Below, piece after piece: positions 30,808 to 36,848 of a DNA stretch of 36,848 nucleotides. This stretch comes from Actinomycetota bacterium (GTDB lineage: Bacteria > Actinomycetota > Acidimicrobiia > Acidimicrobiales > Ilumatobacteraceae), in the NCBI GenBank assembly GCA_009704985.1, contig WLDE01000015.1, positions 1 to 36,848 on the forward strand. The letters run 5' to 3'. Both the position numbers and the translations under genes were made by a program. Numbering within the stretch: position 1 is the first letter of the stretch; each line of letters starts with the position of its first letter. Below the pieces are notes generated by a model that saw nothing but the letters and a program-made list of their open reading frames with translations, was not told where the DNA came from and searched no databases.

Positions 30808-32894
30808 GCGGAACTCCCGGGTTGACTGCCGACCTGCCACAGCCTGGCGAGGTCGACGAATTCGCTGCCTTCGTCGCTGGTCGCGGTCGGCCACAAGGTC
30901 AGGCCTTCCATGCTCGCGGCCGCGGCGCAGCCGACGAGGCCGTCCCACCAGTGGTTGTCGCGGCCCGCGGCTCCGCCCCATTCGTCGAGCCGCCGGCCGT
31001 GGCCGACCGTGCGCGTCGGCCGCTCGGAGCGGATGTGGTCAATGAGCATGCGGTGCAGGTCCGCGTTCGCGTCGAGCTGGCCGTAGAAGGTCAGCGCGCC
31101 CGGGTCACCCGGTGCGGTGCGGAGGCGATCGGCGACGAACGTCTTCCAGTAGTTCACGTCAATCTGGAGGAGCCTCGTCGCTCGTGCGGCCTTGGGCGAG
31201 GTGAGCAGCCAGTGCAGGCCGCGGCGCTCGCCTGGTCTGATCTTCCAGGTGCTCATCGGGGACTTCGCCGCGGTGATGCCGACGCCGGCACTCGGCGTGA
31301 TGATCGCTTTGTGTGGGCTGATCCTGGCGATCTCGTGGACGATCTCGGTGCTGACGTTCCAGTTGGAGTCGATCAGCAGCCGGCTCAGCAGCATCTCTGC
31401 GCCGTCCTCTCGCAGCCACGTGCGGCCGCAGAGGTCGTTGGTCAGATCAATCAGGCCCTGGCGGAGCCGGGCCTGCTGGTCGTGCCCGGGGTAGCGCTTG
31501 CTCAGTGTCTCGCGGATGTCGCGGTTGCTGAAGTAGGCGTCGGCTTGGCCCGGCCAGGTGCCATAAGCGATCACGCTCCCGCGCATCCGCTCGCCCCAAG
31601 CGCAGATCACGTACCACAGCGCCTCGCCCTGCACGTCGACGAAGCCGGTGAGGTGGCTCGCGTAGAGGGGCACGCGGCCGCGCGGGAGACCGCTCAGCCT
31701 GGCGGCGAGATCGGCGGCGCTGAGGAGCTTGGCCTCCGTCTCATCGCGAAGCGGCTCCAGCTGATACTCGCTGGCGAACATCTGCGGGCGCAGGAGGTAG
31801 ATGTGCATGAGGCTCTGCACGGCGCTCACGCATCCGGGCTCGATTCGCTCCGGCCAATAGACCTCAGCGCCGTGGTCCAGCTGCTTGCGGTGTCGCTTGT
31901 AGAACGCGTTGACCTCGCCGAAGTCCTTCCGGAGGGTCGCCGCGCGGAGCAGCTCGAGGTACTGACCTCGCCAAAGGTCGAGCCGCTCGGGCATGGTGAT
32001 CATCGCGCGGAACCGCTCGCCCGACCATTGCGGGCTCTTCTCGCGGTCGAGCAGCCGGTCGGCGAGGTCGTCATGCTCAATGACCGTGCAGGGGACGACC
32101 GTCGCGAGGGGCCGCGTCGGTCCCTGCAGGCCCTGCAGGCCGGACTCGAGCGTGCGTTGCCGAGAGACGACCTGGGCCGGGCTCCGCGCCGACGCGTCGG
32201 TCTGCGGGTCGTCGGCGATGACGAGCTCCGGCCTGACGGAACGGCCGTCGCGGCGCTGGTGATTCAGCCCGCGGAAGCCCGACTCGAGACCGACCGCCTC
32301 GATGATGCAGCCCGCGGCCTTGGAGCCCGGGATGTCCGGGAGCACGATGACTCCGTCACCCCATTGCATGTGCGTGCGCCGGCCGTGGTGCAGCTGGCCC
32401 GCACATCGCCGCGGCTCGCCCTCGAGCGCCGCGATCGGATAGCAGACCTCCGGGAAGTCGGCGGCGAGTTCGACCGATGTCTCCAGCCAAGTCTTCAGCG
32501 TCGCGATCGACTGCTCCGCCTTCTTCTCTGACGCGCCGACGAACAGGATGTACGGCACCCCGTTCAATGCGGCCCAGAGCGTGGCGGCCTCGCAGAGCTT
32601 GGTCTTTCCCGAGCCGCGTGGCATGCCGACGGCGAACCCTCCGCCCTGGCGGATGACGGCCTCCAGGACTTCGATCACTCGCAGGTGTGCTTTGCTGAAT
32701 GTCAGCGCGAAGGTCGCCGGGAAGTACGTTCGGCAGAACGTCTCCAGGCTCGCGAGGCAGCGGTGCTTTCGTGCCGGCCGTGCGACCCTGGGGATGCGGC
32801 CGATGTCACGGCCCTCCCGCGAGATGCGCTGCTCACGCGCACCTGCAGACTTGAGCTTGCGCTGATAACTCGCTCCCTTGCCGGCCTTTGGCAC
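30798..32894 (-). CDS. Terminase large subunit (gpA/TerL type)
   Basis: A 698-residue packaging motor. N-terminal 40 residues are basic. ATPase: Walker A-like PRGSGKTK (92-99), a strand PYILFVGASEKKAEQ, and Walker B PELVIADDP (222-230). Nuclease: LTGFVDVQGEALWYVICAW with the first Asp, LIDSNWNVSTE with a second, and the final DNHWWDGLVG with a third, as in RNase H-like terminase nucleases. GTG start at 32894; only a weak GAG ribosome site. The gpA-like nuclease end (NHWWD) supports the subtype. Partner small subunit is probably at 34306-34773. Confidence 0.88.
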   Translation of the reverse strand: MPKAGKGASYQRKLKSAGAREQRISREGRDIGRIPRVARPARKHRCLASLETFCRTYFPATFALTFSKAHLRVIEVLEAVIRQGGGFAVGMPRGSGKTKLCEAATLWAALNGVPYILFVGASEKKAEQSIATLKTWLETSVELAADFPEVCYPIAALEGEPRRCAGQLHHGRRTHMQWGDGVIVLPDIPGSKAAGCIIEAVGLESGFRGLNHQRRDGRSVRPELVIADDPQTDASARSPAQVVSRQRTLESGLQGLQGPTRPLATVVPCTVIEHDDLADRLLDREKSPQWSGERFRAMITMPERLDLWRGQYLELLRAATLRKDFGEVNAFYKRHRKQLDHGAEVYWPERIEPGCVSAVQSLMHIYLLRPQMFASEYQLEPLRDETEAKLLSAADLAARLSGLPRGRVPLYASHLTGFVDVQGEALWYVICAWGERMRGSVIAYGTWPGQADAYFSNRDIRETLSKRYPGHDQQARLRQGLIDLTNDLCGRTWLREDGAEMLLSRLLIDSNWNVSTEIVHEIARISPHKAIITPSAGVGITAAKSPMSTWKIRPGERRGLHWLLTSPKAARATRLLQIDVNYWKTFVADRLRTAPGDPGALTFYGQLDANADLHRMLIDHIRSERPTRTVGHGRRLDEWGGAAGRDNHWWDGLVGCAAAASMEGLTLWPTATSDEGSEFVDLARLWQVGSQPGSSAWG

Positions 32895-32979
32895 TTATGG
32901 GTCTCGGGGGCTCCCCGCCATTTCGTGGCGTCCTGCCGGTGGGGTGGCTCAATCGTATCGGGAAAGGTATCGTCAGTGC

Positions 32980-33231
32980 ATGCCAAGTCTCCGCGAGCAA
33001 CTCGAGCCCCACATCCGCGCGTTCGGCGTCGGCAGGTTGGCGGATGCGACCGGCATCCGCGGCCCGAACATCTCCGAGTTCCTTCATGGCAAGCGGAGCA
33101 TGCGTGAGGAGAACCTCACCAAGATGGCGACGGCGCTCGGCTTTGAGATCGTCATCCGCCGGACGAAGTCAGCCTCGGCGGGCGCTCGGCCGGCCGCTCG
33201 TCCCGCTGCTCGCCCGCGGCGTCGCGCGTGA
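32980..33231 (+). CDS. Small XRE regulator A (Cro/CI-like), plus strand
   Basis: An 83-residue helix-turn-helix protein. Residues 4-60: LREQLEPHIRAFGVGRLADA then TGIRGPNISEFLHGKRSM as recognition region and LTKMATALGFEIVI as closing helix-strand. The C terminus is Arg/Ala/Pro-rich (ARPAARPAARPRRRA). It is divergent from the terminase gene (85-base gap) and convergent with XRE B. The two align without gaps over 57 residues with about 18 identities, so they are paralogues. The start ATG 32980 has only a weak, distant GGAAAGG. Confidence 0.7.
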   Translation: MPSLREQLEPHIRAFGVGRLADATGIRGPNISEFLHGKRSMREENLTKMATALGFEIVIRRTKSASAGARPAARPAARPRRRA

Positions 33232-33417
33232 TCGGCGCGGTGGTTTGATGATCAGCGTTGCGCCGAGGGCCTTGACGATCGCCTCGATGTGCTTCACCGG
33301 CAGTTCCCGACGGCCGGCCATGTAGGCGTTCAGCGATGGGGCGTGGATGCCGATCTCCGCGGCGCAGCGGGCCTGGCCGTACTCGTTGATCAGTGGTGTC
33401 AGTTGTTCGCGGATCAT
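33169..33417 (-). CDS. Small XRE regulator B, convergent paralogue of A
   Basis: An 82-residue helix-turn-helix protein: IREQLTPLINEYGQARCAAE, IGIHAPSLNAYMAGRREL, IVKALGATLIIK, then a basic tail (PPRRSRATPRASSG). The last 63 bases overlap, on the opposite strand, the end of XRE A; each basic tail is coded by antisense of the other. It closes the operon 34220-33169 and overlaps the preceding stop by ATGA, with AGGAG. The operon promoter region holds an 18-bp palindrome that could be its operator. Role as lysogeny repressor or Cro-like switch is inference. Confidence 0.75.
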   Translation of the reverse strand: MIREQLTPLINEYGQARCAAEIGIHAPSLNAYMAGRRELPVKHIEAIVKALGATLIIKPPRRSRATPRASSGTSGRPSARRG

Positions 33418-33659
33418 GCGTGCTCCTGGAGAGTCTGGCGGATCTCGAGCGGGTCCCTCCCGGTCAGCACCGAGAGGGAGACGATCAGGTGTGAGAGGAC
33501 TCGCTCATTCTTCGCGACGTCGCGTGCGGTCGCTGGCATTCTGCGGGCGCGCTTGTCGCCGGCCTCGATCGCGGCCTCGATCCCGGTCAGCAGCTTGAGC
33601 ATCTGCAGGGCGGTGGTCTGGCGGCGGGACTCGGGCGCGAGCTTGTTCGTGATCTTCAT
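33414..33659 (-). CDS. Small helical hypothetical protein
   Basis: An 81-residue basic, helical protein (RQTTALQMLKLLTGIEAAIE, then RVLSHLIVSLSVLTGRD). ATG at 33659 with AAAGGAG. Overlaps XRE B by four bases, so it is probably translated with it. Unknown function. Confidence 0.6.
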   Translation of the reverse strand: MKITNKLAPESRRQTTALQMLKLLTGIEAAIEAGDKRARRMPATARDVAKNERVLSHLIVSLSVLTGRDPLEIRQTLQEHA

Positions 33660-33681
33660 GGGGGTGCTCCTTTGGGGCGTT

Positions 33682-33915
33682 TCATTCGGCGTCGTTCAGG
33701 AAGGCCTCGACCTCTTCTGGCTCTTGGCTGCTGATGAATCCGACCAGGTTGATCAGGTCTTCGCGGATCTTGCCGAGGTCTCCGGCGTGGCCCCAGTTCT
33801 TCGGTTCGGCCTTCTGCTCGGCGTCGTGCCGGTCGAGCTCCATCTGCAGCACATCCATCAGGCGGGCGATGTCGTTGCGGCGAGCGGCGTAGGTCTGGGC
33901 GGCGGTTGCGGACAT
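33682..33915 (-). CDS. Small acidic hypothetical protein
   Basis: A 77-residue helical protein ending acidic (SSQEPEEVEAFLNDAE). ATG at 33915 with AAGGAG-type site. Second gene of the five-gene... small-gene operon that starts at 34220. No domain recognised. Confidence 0.58.
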   Translation of the reverse strand: MSATAAQTYAARRNDIARLMDVLQMELDRHDAEQKAEPKNWGHAGDLGKIREDLINLVGFISSQEPEEVEAFLNDAE

Positions 33916-33926
33916 GGTCGTGCTCC

Positions 33927-34220
33927 TTACTTCGTGATGGGGTTGCGGGGCTTGCTCTGCGCGTTCATGCCGCGGGCCTCTCGGCAGGCATCGCCGCGGC
34001 CCTGGCGGTAGCCGGTGCTCAGTCCTGCGGAGTAGCCGGCCTCGAAGGCCGCGGCGATCACCTCGCGGAGCGTGGCGACCGAGAGGTCGTGGAAGTCCAG
34101 GTGGTCGCGCCCGCGGGTCGCGAGCGTTTCGAGTTCAAGGTTGGTCCTCGCGGCCTCCATCGCGGCGCTCATGGCGTTGGTCTTTGCGGTCGCGTCGAGG
34201 CTGATCTTGCTGCTGCTCAT
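33927..34220 (-). CDS. DUF6900-like small protein
   Basis: A 97-residue protein with LELETLATRGRDHLDFHDLS and VIAAAFEAGYSAG, the core of the DUF6900 family found on phages and plasmids (pattern: ETLETRNSD-LDFHDV, then helix ending AA-AG). Function of the family is unknown. First gene of the operon; ATG at 34220 with AGGAG; an 18-bp palindrome lies 22-39 bases upstream, so the operon is probably repressor-controlled. Confidence 0.7.
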   Translation of the reverse strand: MSSSKISLDATAKTNAMSAAMEAARTNLELETLATRGRDHLDFHDLSVATLREVIAAAFEAGYSAGLSTGYRQGRGDACREARGMNAQSKPRNPITK

Positions 34221-34241
34221 TGCTTGCTCCTGTTCTCACAC

Positions 34242-34259
34242 ATTAGCACCCGTGCTAAT
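34242..34259 (-). promoter_or_regulatory. Operator-like palindrome ATTAGCAC-CC-GTGCTAAT
   Basis: Perfect 8-bp inverted repeat with a 2-base centre, just upstream of the small-gene operon. Length and symmetry are those of dimeric XRE/Cro operators. A possible -10 (GCTAAT) lies in its promoter-proximal half, so binding would block transcription. The half sites TTAGCAC and GTGCTAA also occur in the CIRCE element, but CIRCE has a nine-base spacer, so HrcA control is unlikely. Confidence 0.7.
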
Positions 34260-34305
34260 CAATGCCAGCGCAATGCGAGAAAAGAAGAGCAGAATTGCAA
34301 AGATC

Positions 34306-34773
34306 TCAGCGGCGTTTCGCGGCCGCGATCGCGGCGGCCGCGAGCCTGGCCAGCTCGCTGACGGGATAGCCCTTCGGCCCGAGTCTCAGGGGTTCCAGGT
34401 GCTCGCGAACGGCGGCGAGTTCGAGGCTGCTTTCGTCATCGGCGGCGTGCGCCGGGGTCTCCGTGGGCGCGTCGAGGCGCATCAGCTTGACGAGCTCGGC
34501 CTGGGCGCGGAGGGCGGTGCGGTTGTCCTGCCCCTGCAGCGCGCGGCGGTAGATGTCCTCGAACCGAACGACGGCCTTGCCCCGCTCGACCGCTCGGCTC
34601 GCGTCGCCGGCCAGAATGATCCGGCGGTGGACCTCGGCCATGGTCTCCTCGAGCGCGTCCGCCGGCACGCCGATCTTCGCCAGCGCGGCGTTCTTCAGAT
34701 CGGTCGGGCTAAGCCCGCTGACGCTGAGGAGGATGAGCTTCTCGACGTGGCCCTGGTCAGGCGTCGCGGGCAT
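34306..34773 (-). CDS. Probable terminase small subunit
   Basis: A 155-residue helical protein. N-terminal helices (EKLILLSVSGLSPTDLKNAA) may be DNA-binding; AVVRFEDIYRRALQGQDNRT and ALRAQAELVKLMRLD match a helix pair that I know from small terminase-like proteins (lineage repeat: LYRRAV-DW-TAL-A-REI-RL). Strong ribosome site (GGAGGAGG). It precedes the packaging region with the small-gene operon between it and TerL. Assignment is by pattern and place, not proven. Confidence 0.55.
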   Translation of the reverse strand: MPATPDQGHVEKLILLSVSGLSPTDLKNAALAKIGVPADALEETMAEVHRRIILAGDASRAVERGKAVVRFEDIYRRALQGQDNRTALRAQAELVKLMRLDAPTETPAHAADDESSLELAAVREHLEPLRLGPKGYPVSELARLAAAAIAAAKRR

Positions 34774-35401
34774 GCGCCTCCTCCATCCATCGCGCGTGAA
34801 ACCTCAGCAGGTCGGCGCTTTGCGTCAGCGTGAACTGCTCGATCGCGCGGCAGGTCCGCAGGTTGGCCGAGGACTCGACGACGAACGCTCGGCCGTCGGT
34901 CAGCCTGGCGGCGATGATCTTCGCGTGCGTCCGTGTCGCGCAGTACCAGCCCCCGCGGGCGGGGAGCTCGGCGCGAAGGCGGTTGCAGACGTCGGCCTCG
35001 TTGTAGTCCGACTCGTAGAAGTGGGAGACCAGAAGCCTGGTCGGCCCGATCACGCCGGCATCCATCGCGCTGAGAAGGCGCTGGGCGTTGGCGGCGTTGA
35101 AGCCGAGCGTCGCGAGCCAGAGGTCGGCGATTCGCGCCGGGCTCGCGTGGATCAGGATCGCATCGACGAGGTCGTATCCGTCCCAGGCCCCGCTCATGAG
35201 GCCGTGCCAGGACTCGTTGTCCGCCGGCAGGCCCCCGAGCGCGTGAGCCGCGACGTCGGCCCTAGTCAGGTCGATCGTCTTCCGCCCCGCGGCGGTGCGC
35301 TTGAGCAGCGGTGTTCCTTCGAGCGGGATGGGCTTGGCCTTGGCGCGGCTCTCGCGCTCCGGCGATCGCGTCACGCCGAGGATCTCGTCGAGGTCATCCA
35401 T
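34757..35401 (-). CDS. Phospholipase D-like (HKD) domain protein
   Basis: A 214-residue protein. The C-terminal part has THAKIIAARLTDGRAFVVES, then SSANLRTCRAIEQF: H-x-K-x4-x and the serine-rich SSAN that follow the PLD signature with one copy of the motif. Single-HKD proteins act as dimers (nucleases or lipases). The middle has a LVSHFYESDYNEADV segment. It overlaps the methyltransferase end by eight bases and the small terminase start by 17. A role in DNA cutting, exclusion or packaging is inference. Confidence 0.65.
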   Translation of the reverse strand: MDDLDEILGVTRSPERESRAKAKPIPLEGTPLLKRTAAGRKTIDLTRADVAAHALGGLPADNESWHGLMSGAWDGYDLVDAILIHASPARIADLWLATLGFNAANAQRLLSAMDAGVIGPTRLLVSHFYESDYNEADVCNRLRAELPARGGWYCATRTHAKIIAARLTDGRAFVVESSANLRTCRAIEQFTLTQSADLLRFHARWMEEAHARDA

Positions 35402-36848
35402 CGATCCGCTCCGCGGCCTTTCCCGCGAAGGCCTCCCATCGGGCGATGATCACGTCGCAGTACAGTGGGTCGAGCTCCATCAGGAACGCGCGGCGTCCGG
35501 TCATCTCCGCGGCGATAAGCGTCATCCCGCTCCCGCCGAAGAGGTCGAGGACGTTCTCGCCCGGGAGCGTGCTGTACTCAATCGCCCGGCGGGCCAGCTC
35601 GACGGGCTTCTCCGTGAGGTGGACCATCGCCTGCGGGCTGACCTTCTTCACTCGCCACACGTCGCTCGGCGCGTCGGCGTGGACGATCGCGGCCTGATCG
35701 TCGCCGAGCTCGACCTCCGCGAGCCCCTTGCGTCCGGAGCTCGCCGGCAGCACGTCGACGCTGGCGTCGCCGGCCTTGATCCTCACGCCCTGGCCGAGCT
35801 TGACCCCGCGCGGCGCCCTTCCTCCGCGGCGAATCTCCCAGGTGTCTGAAACGTTGGCTTGCCCGAAGAACCGATGCGCCGCACCCGCTCTCCAGCCGTA
35901 GAAGCACCACTCGTGGTTGCCCATGAAATCTCGCCGGCTGAGCGTCGGGTGCTCCTTGATCCAGATGATCGCCTGGGCCAGGTGCAGGTTGTTCCTCCGG
36001 AACGCCAGCGAGTAGGGCTCGGGCGAGACGTACCCGCCCCAGGCGTAGACCGCGCCGCCCGGCACGAGCACTCGAGCCATCTGCCCGAACCAGGCGAGCA
36101 CGAGCCGCTCGTACTCGGCGGGGCTGTGGTCGTCGTTCATGATCACGCGATCGCGGGCGCGCTCCGTCTTCTTCTCGCCCTTGGCCTTCGGCTTGCTCCG
36201 CGGCTGGACCGCGACGTTGTACGGCGGGTCGGTGTGAACGAGATGGATCGGCGATCGGGCGACGAGCCGGTCGACATCCTCGGTGCTCGCCGAGTCTCCG
36301 CACAGCAGGAGGTGGCGACCAAGCTTGATCAGTTGGCCGCGCTTCGTCGTCGCGACCGCGGGCACGGCCGGCACGTCGTCAGGATCGACGCCCCGCTCCG
36401 CGTACCCGCCGGCCAGGATGCGGTCGATGTCGCCGCGCGTGAAGCCGAGGAGCGTCATGTCGATCGCGGCTCCGATCGCCTCCAGCTCGCCGCGGAGGAG
36501 GTCCTCGTTCCACTCGGCGAGCTCGCCGACCTTGTTGTCGGCGATGCGCAGCGCTCGGACCTGGTCCGGCGTCAGGTCCGCGGCGACGATCACCGGCACG
36601 TCGGCCAGCCCGAGCTTGAGCGCGGCCTTGAGCCGCGTGTGCCCGGCGATGATCACGCCCTCGGCGTCGACGAGGATCGGGAATCGGAACCCGAACGCGG
36701 CGATCGAGGCCGCGCACGCGTCAACCGCCCCCTCGTTGTCGCGAGGATTCCGCTGAAAAGGCCGCACTTTTGCGACCGGCCACCGTTGGATCTGCTCCAC
36801 CCGCTCTCCGAACTTCCCAAGGAAAGAAAGACTACCTTGGAAGGCGGC
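35394..36848 (-). CDS. ParB-like nuclease domain fused to DNA methyltransferase (N6-A or N4-C)
   Basis: Residues about 5-110 (from GTG 36800) form a ParB-like domain: VAKVRPFQRNPRDNEGAVDA, IIAGHTRLKAALKLG. The methyltransferase follows: DPPYN at 191-195 (motif IV), a target region, then NVLDLFGGSGMTLIAAEMTG (motif I) near 420, so motif order is of the beta class. Such ParB-methylase fusions are common in phages and may protect DNA or modify packaging sites. The GTG at 36800 has GGAG upstream, but the frame is open to the window end and matches in phase the gene that starts at 42, so the true start is probably there. Confidence 0.88.
   Translation of the reverse strand, partial: AAFQGSLSFLGKFGERVEQIQRWPVAKVRPFQRNPRDNEGAVDACAASIAAFGFRFPILVDAEGVIIAGHTRLKAALKLGLADVPVIVAADLTPDQVRALRIADNKVGELAEWNEDLLRGELEAIGAAIDMTLLGFTRGDIDRILAGGYAERGVDPDDVPAVPAVATTKRGQLIKLGRHLLLCGDSASTEDVDRLVARSPIHLVHTDPPYNVAVQPRSKPKAKGEKKTERARDRVIMNDDHSPAEYERLVLAWFGQMARVLVPGGAVYAWGGYVSPEPYSLAFRRNNLHLAQAIIWIKEHPTLSRRDFMGNHEWCFYGWRAGAAHRFFGQANVSDTWEIRRGGRAPRGVKLGQGVRIKAGDASVDVLPASSGRKGLAEVELGDDQAAIVHADAPSDVWRVKKVSPQAMVHLTEKPVELARRAIEYSTLPGENVLDLFGGSGMTLIAAEMTGRRAFLMELDPLYCDVIIARWEAFAGKAAERIDG

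Noticed and set aside
27943..30825. Plus-strand open frame of 960 codons
   Set aside because: Mirror of the beta-helix, its small partner and zinc-ribbon genes; no domain and no ribosome site; typical high-GC shadow frame.
30633..32531. Plus-strand open frame of 632 codons
   Set aside because: Opposite the large terminase, whose catalytic motifs are clear.
34242..34259. CIRCE/HrcA heat-shock operator
   Set aside because: Half sites resemble CIRCE, but the spacer is two bases instead of nine; a phage XRE operator fits better.
1..36848. CRISPR array, insertion sequence or transposase
   Set aside because: No regularly spaced repeats and no transposase motif were seen; the only mobility enzyme is the tyrosine integrase.

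Overview
The window looks like a complete temperate tailed-phage genome (siphovirus-like, lambda/HK97-type head, 36.8 kb, high GC) written as a circular molecule cut open inside one gene. Two independent signs support this. First, a gene with a strong ribosome site starts at position 42 on the minus strand and runs off the left edge; joined to the right edge it continues in frame into the ParB-like/DNA methyltransferase gene that fills 35394-36848. Second, the integrase gene (11248-12180) lies beside a 3' half of a tRNA-Gly(CCC) gene (about 12389-12437) with phage genes on both sides, as expected of attP and not of an integrated prophage end. The host is most likely a member of the Planctomycetota: the integrase and the start of the tape measure protein resemble families I know to be common there. 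This is inference; no host gene is present.

Layout, read in the main (minus) direction. Early/replication region: integrase with its own promoter and terminator (12300 down to 11211), two small genes (11052-10517), a RecA-like ATPase fused to an OB-like domain (10469-8970), two unknown genes, then a compact chain of genes from ParB (7149) to a DnaA-domain-IV-like protein (39) and on into the methyltransferase, with every junction a 4-nt ATGA or GTGA overlap. The chain holds an XRE regulator, a minimal polymerase-X-like protein, an HD phosphohydrolase, a RecU-like resolvase, a winged-helix-like protein and a J-domain protein. No helicase, primase or replicative polymerase was recognised, so the phage probably recruits host machinery.

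Packaging and switch region (about 36800 down to 32900): ParB-methyltransferase, a PLD-like protein, a probable small terminase, then a small-gene operon (34220-33169) preceded by an 18-bp perfect operator-like palindrome. The operon ends in a small XRE protein that is convergent with, and related to, a second XRE protein encoded on the plus strand. Late region (32894 down to 14314): large terminase, an Ogr/NrdR-like zinc ribbon, a beta-helix protein cassette bounded by 26-bp inverted repeats, a gpW-like connector, a lambda-type portal, a prohead protease fused to the major capsid protein, a decoration-like protein, head-tail connectors, tail tube, tail chaperone with a probable -1 frameshift extension, a lipoprotein, a membrane protein, tail completion protein, tape measure and four tail-tip proteins, the last two rich in cysteine.

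Three plus-strand genes (12709-14269) lie between the last tail gene and attP, the usual place for lysogenic-conversion genes: a bacterial PH-domain membrane protein and a two-gene overlapping pair of unknown function. No endolysin was recognised.
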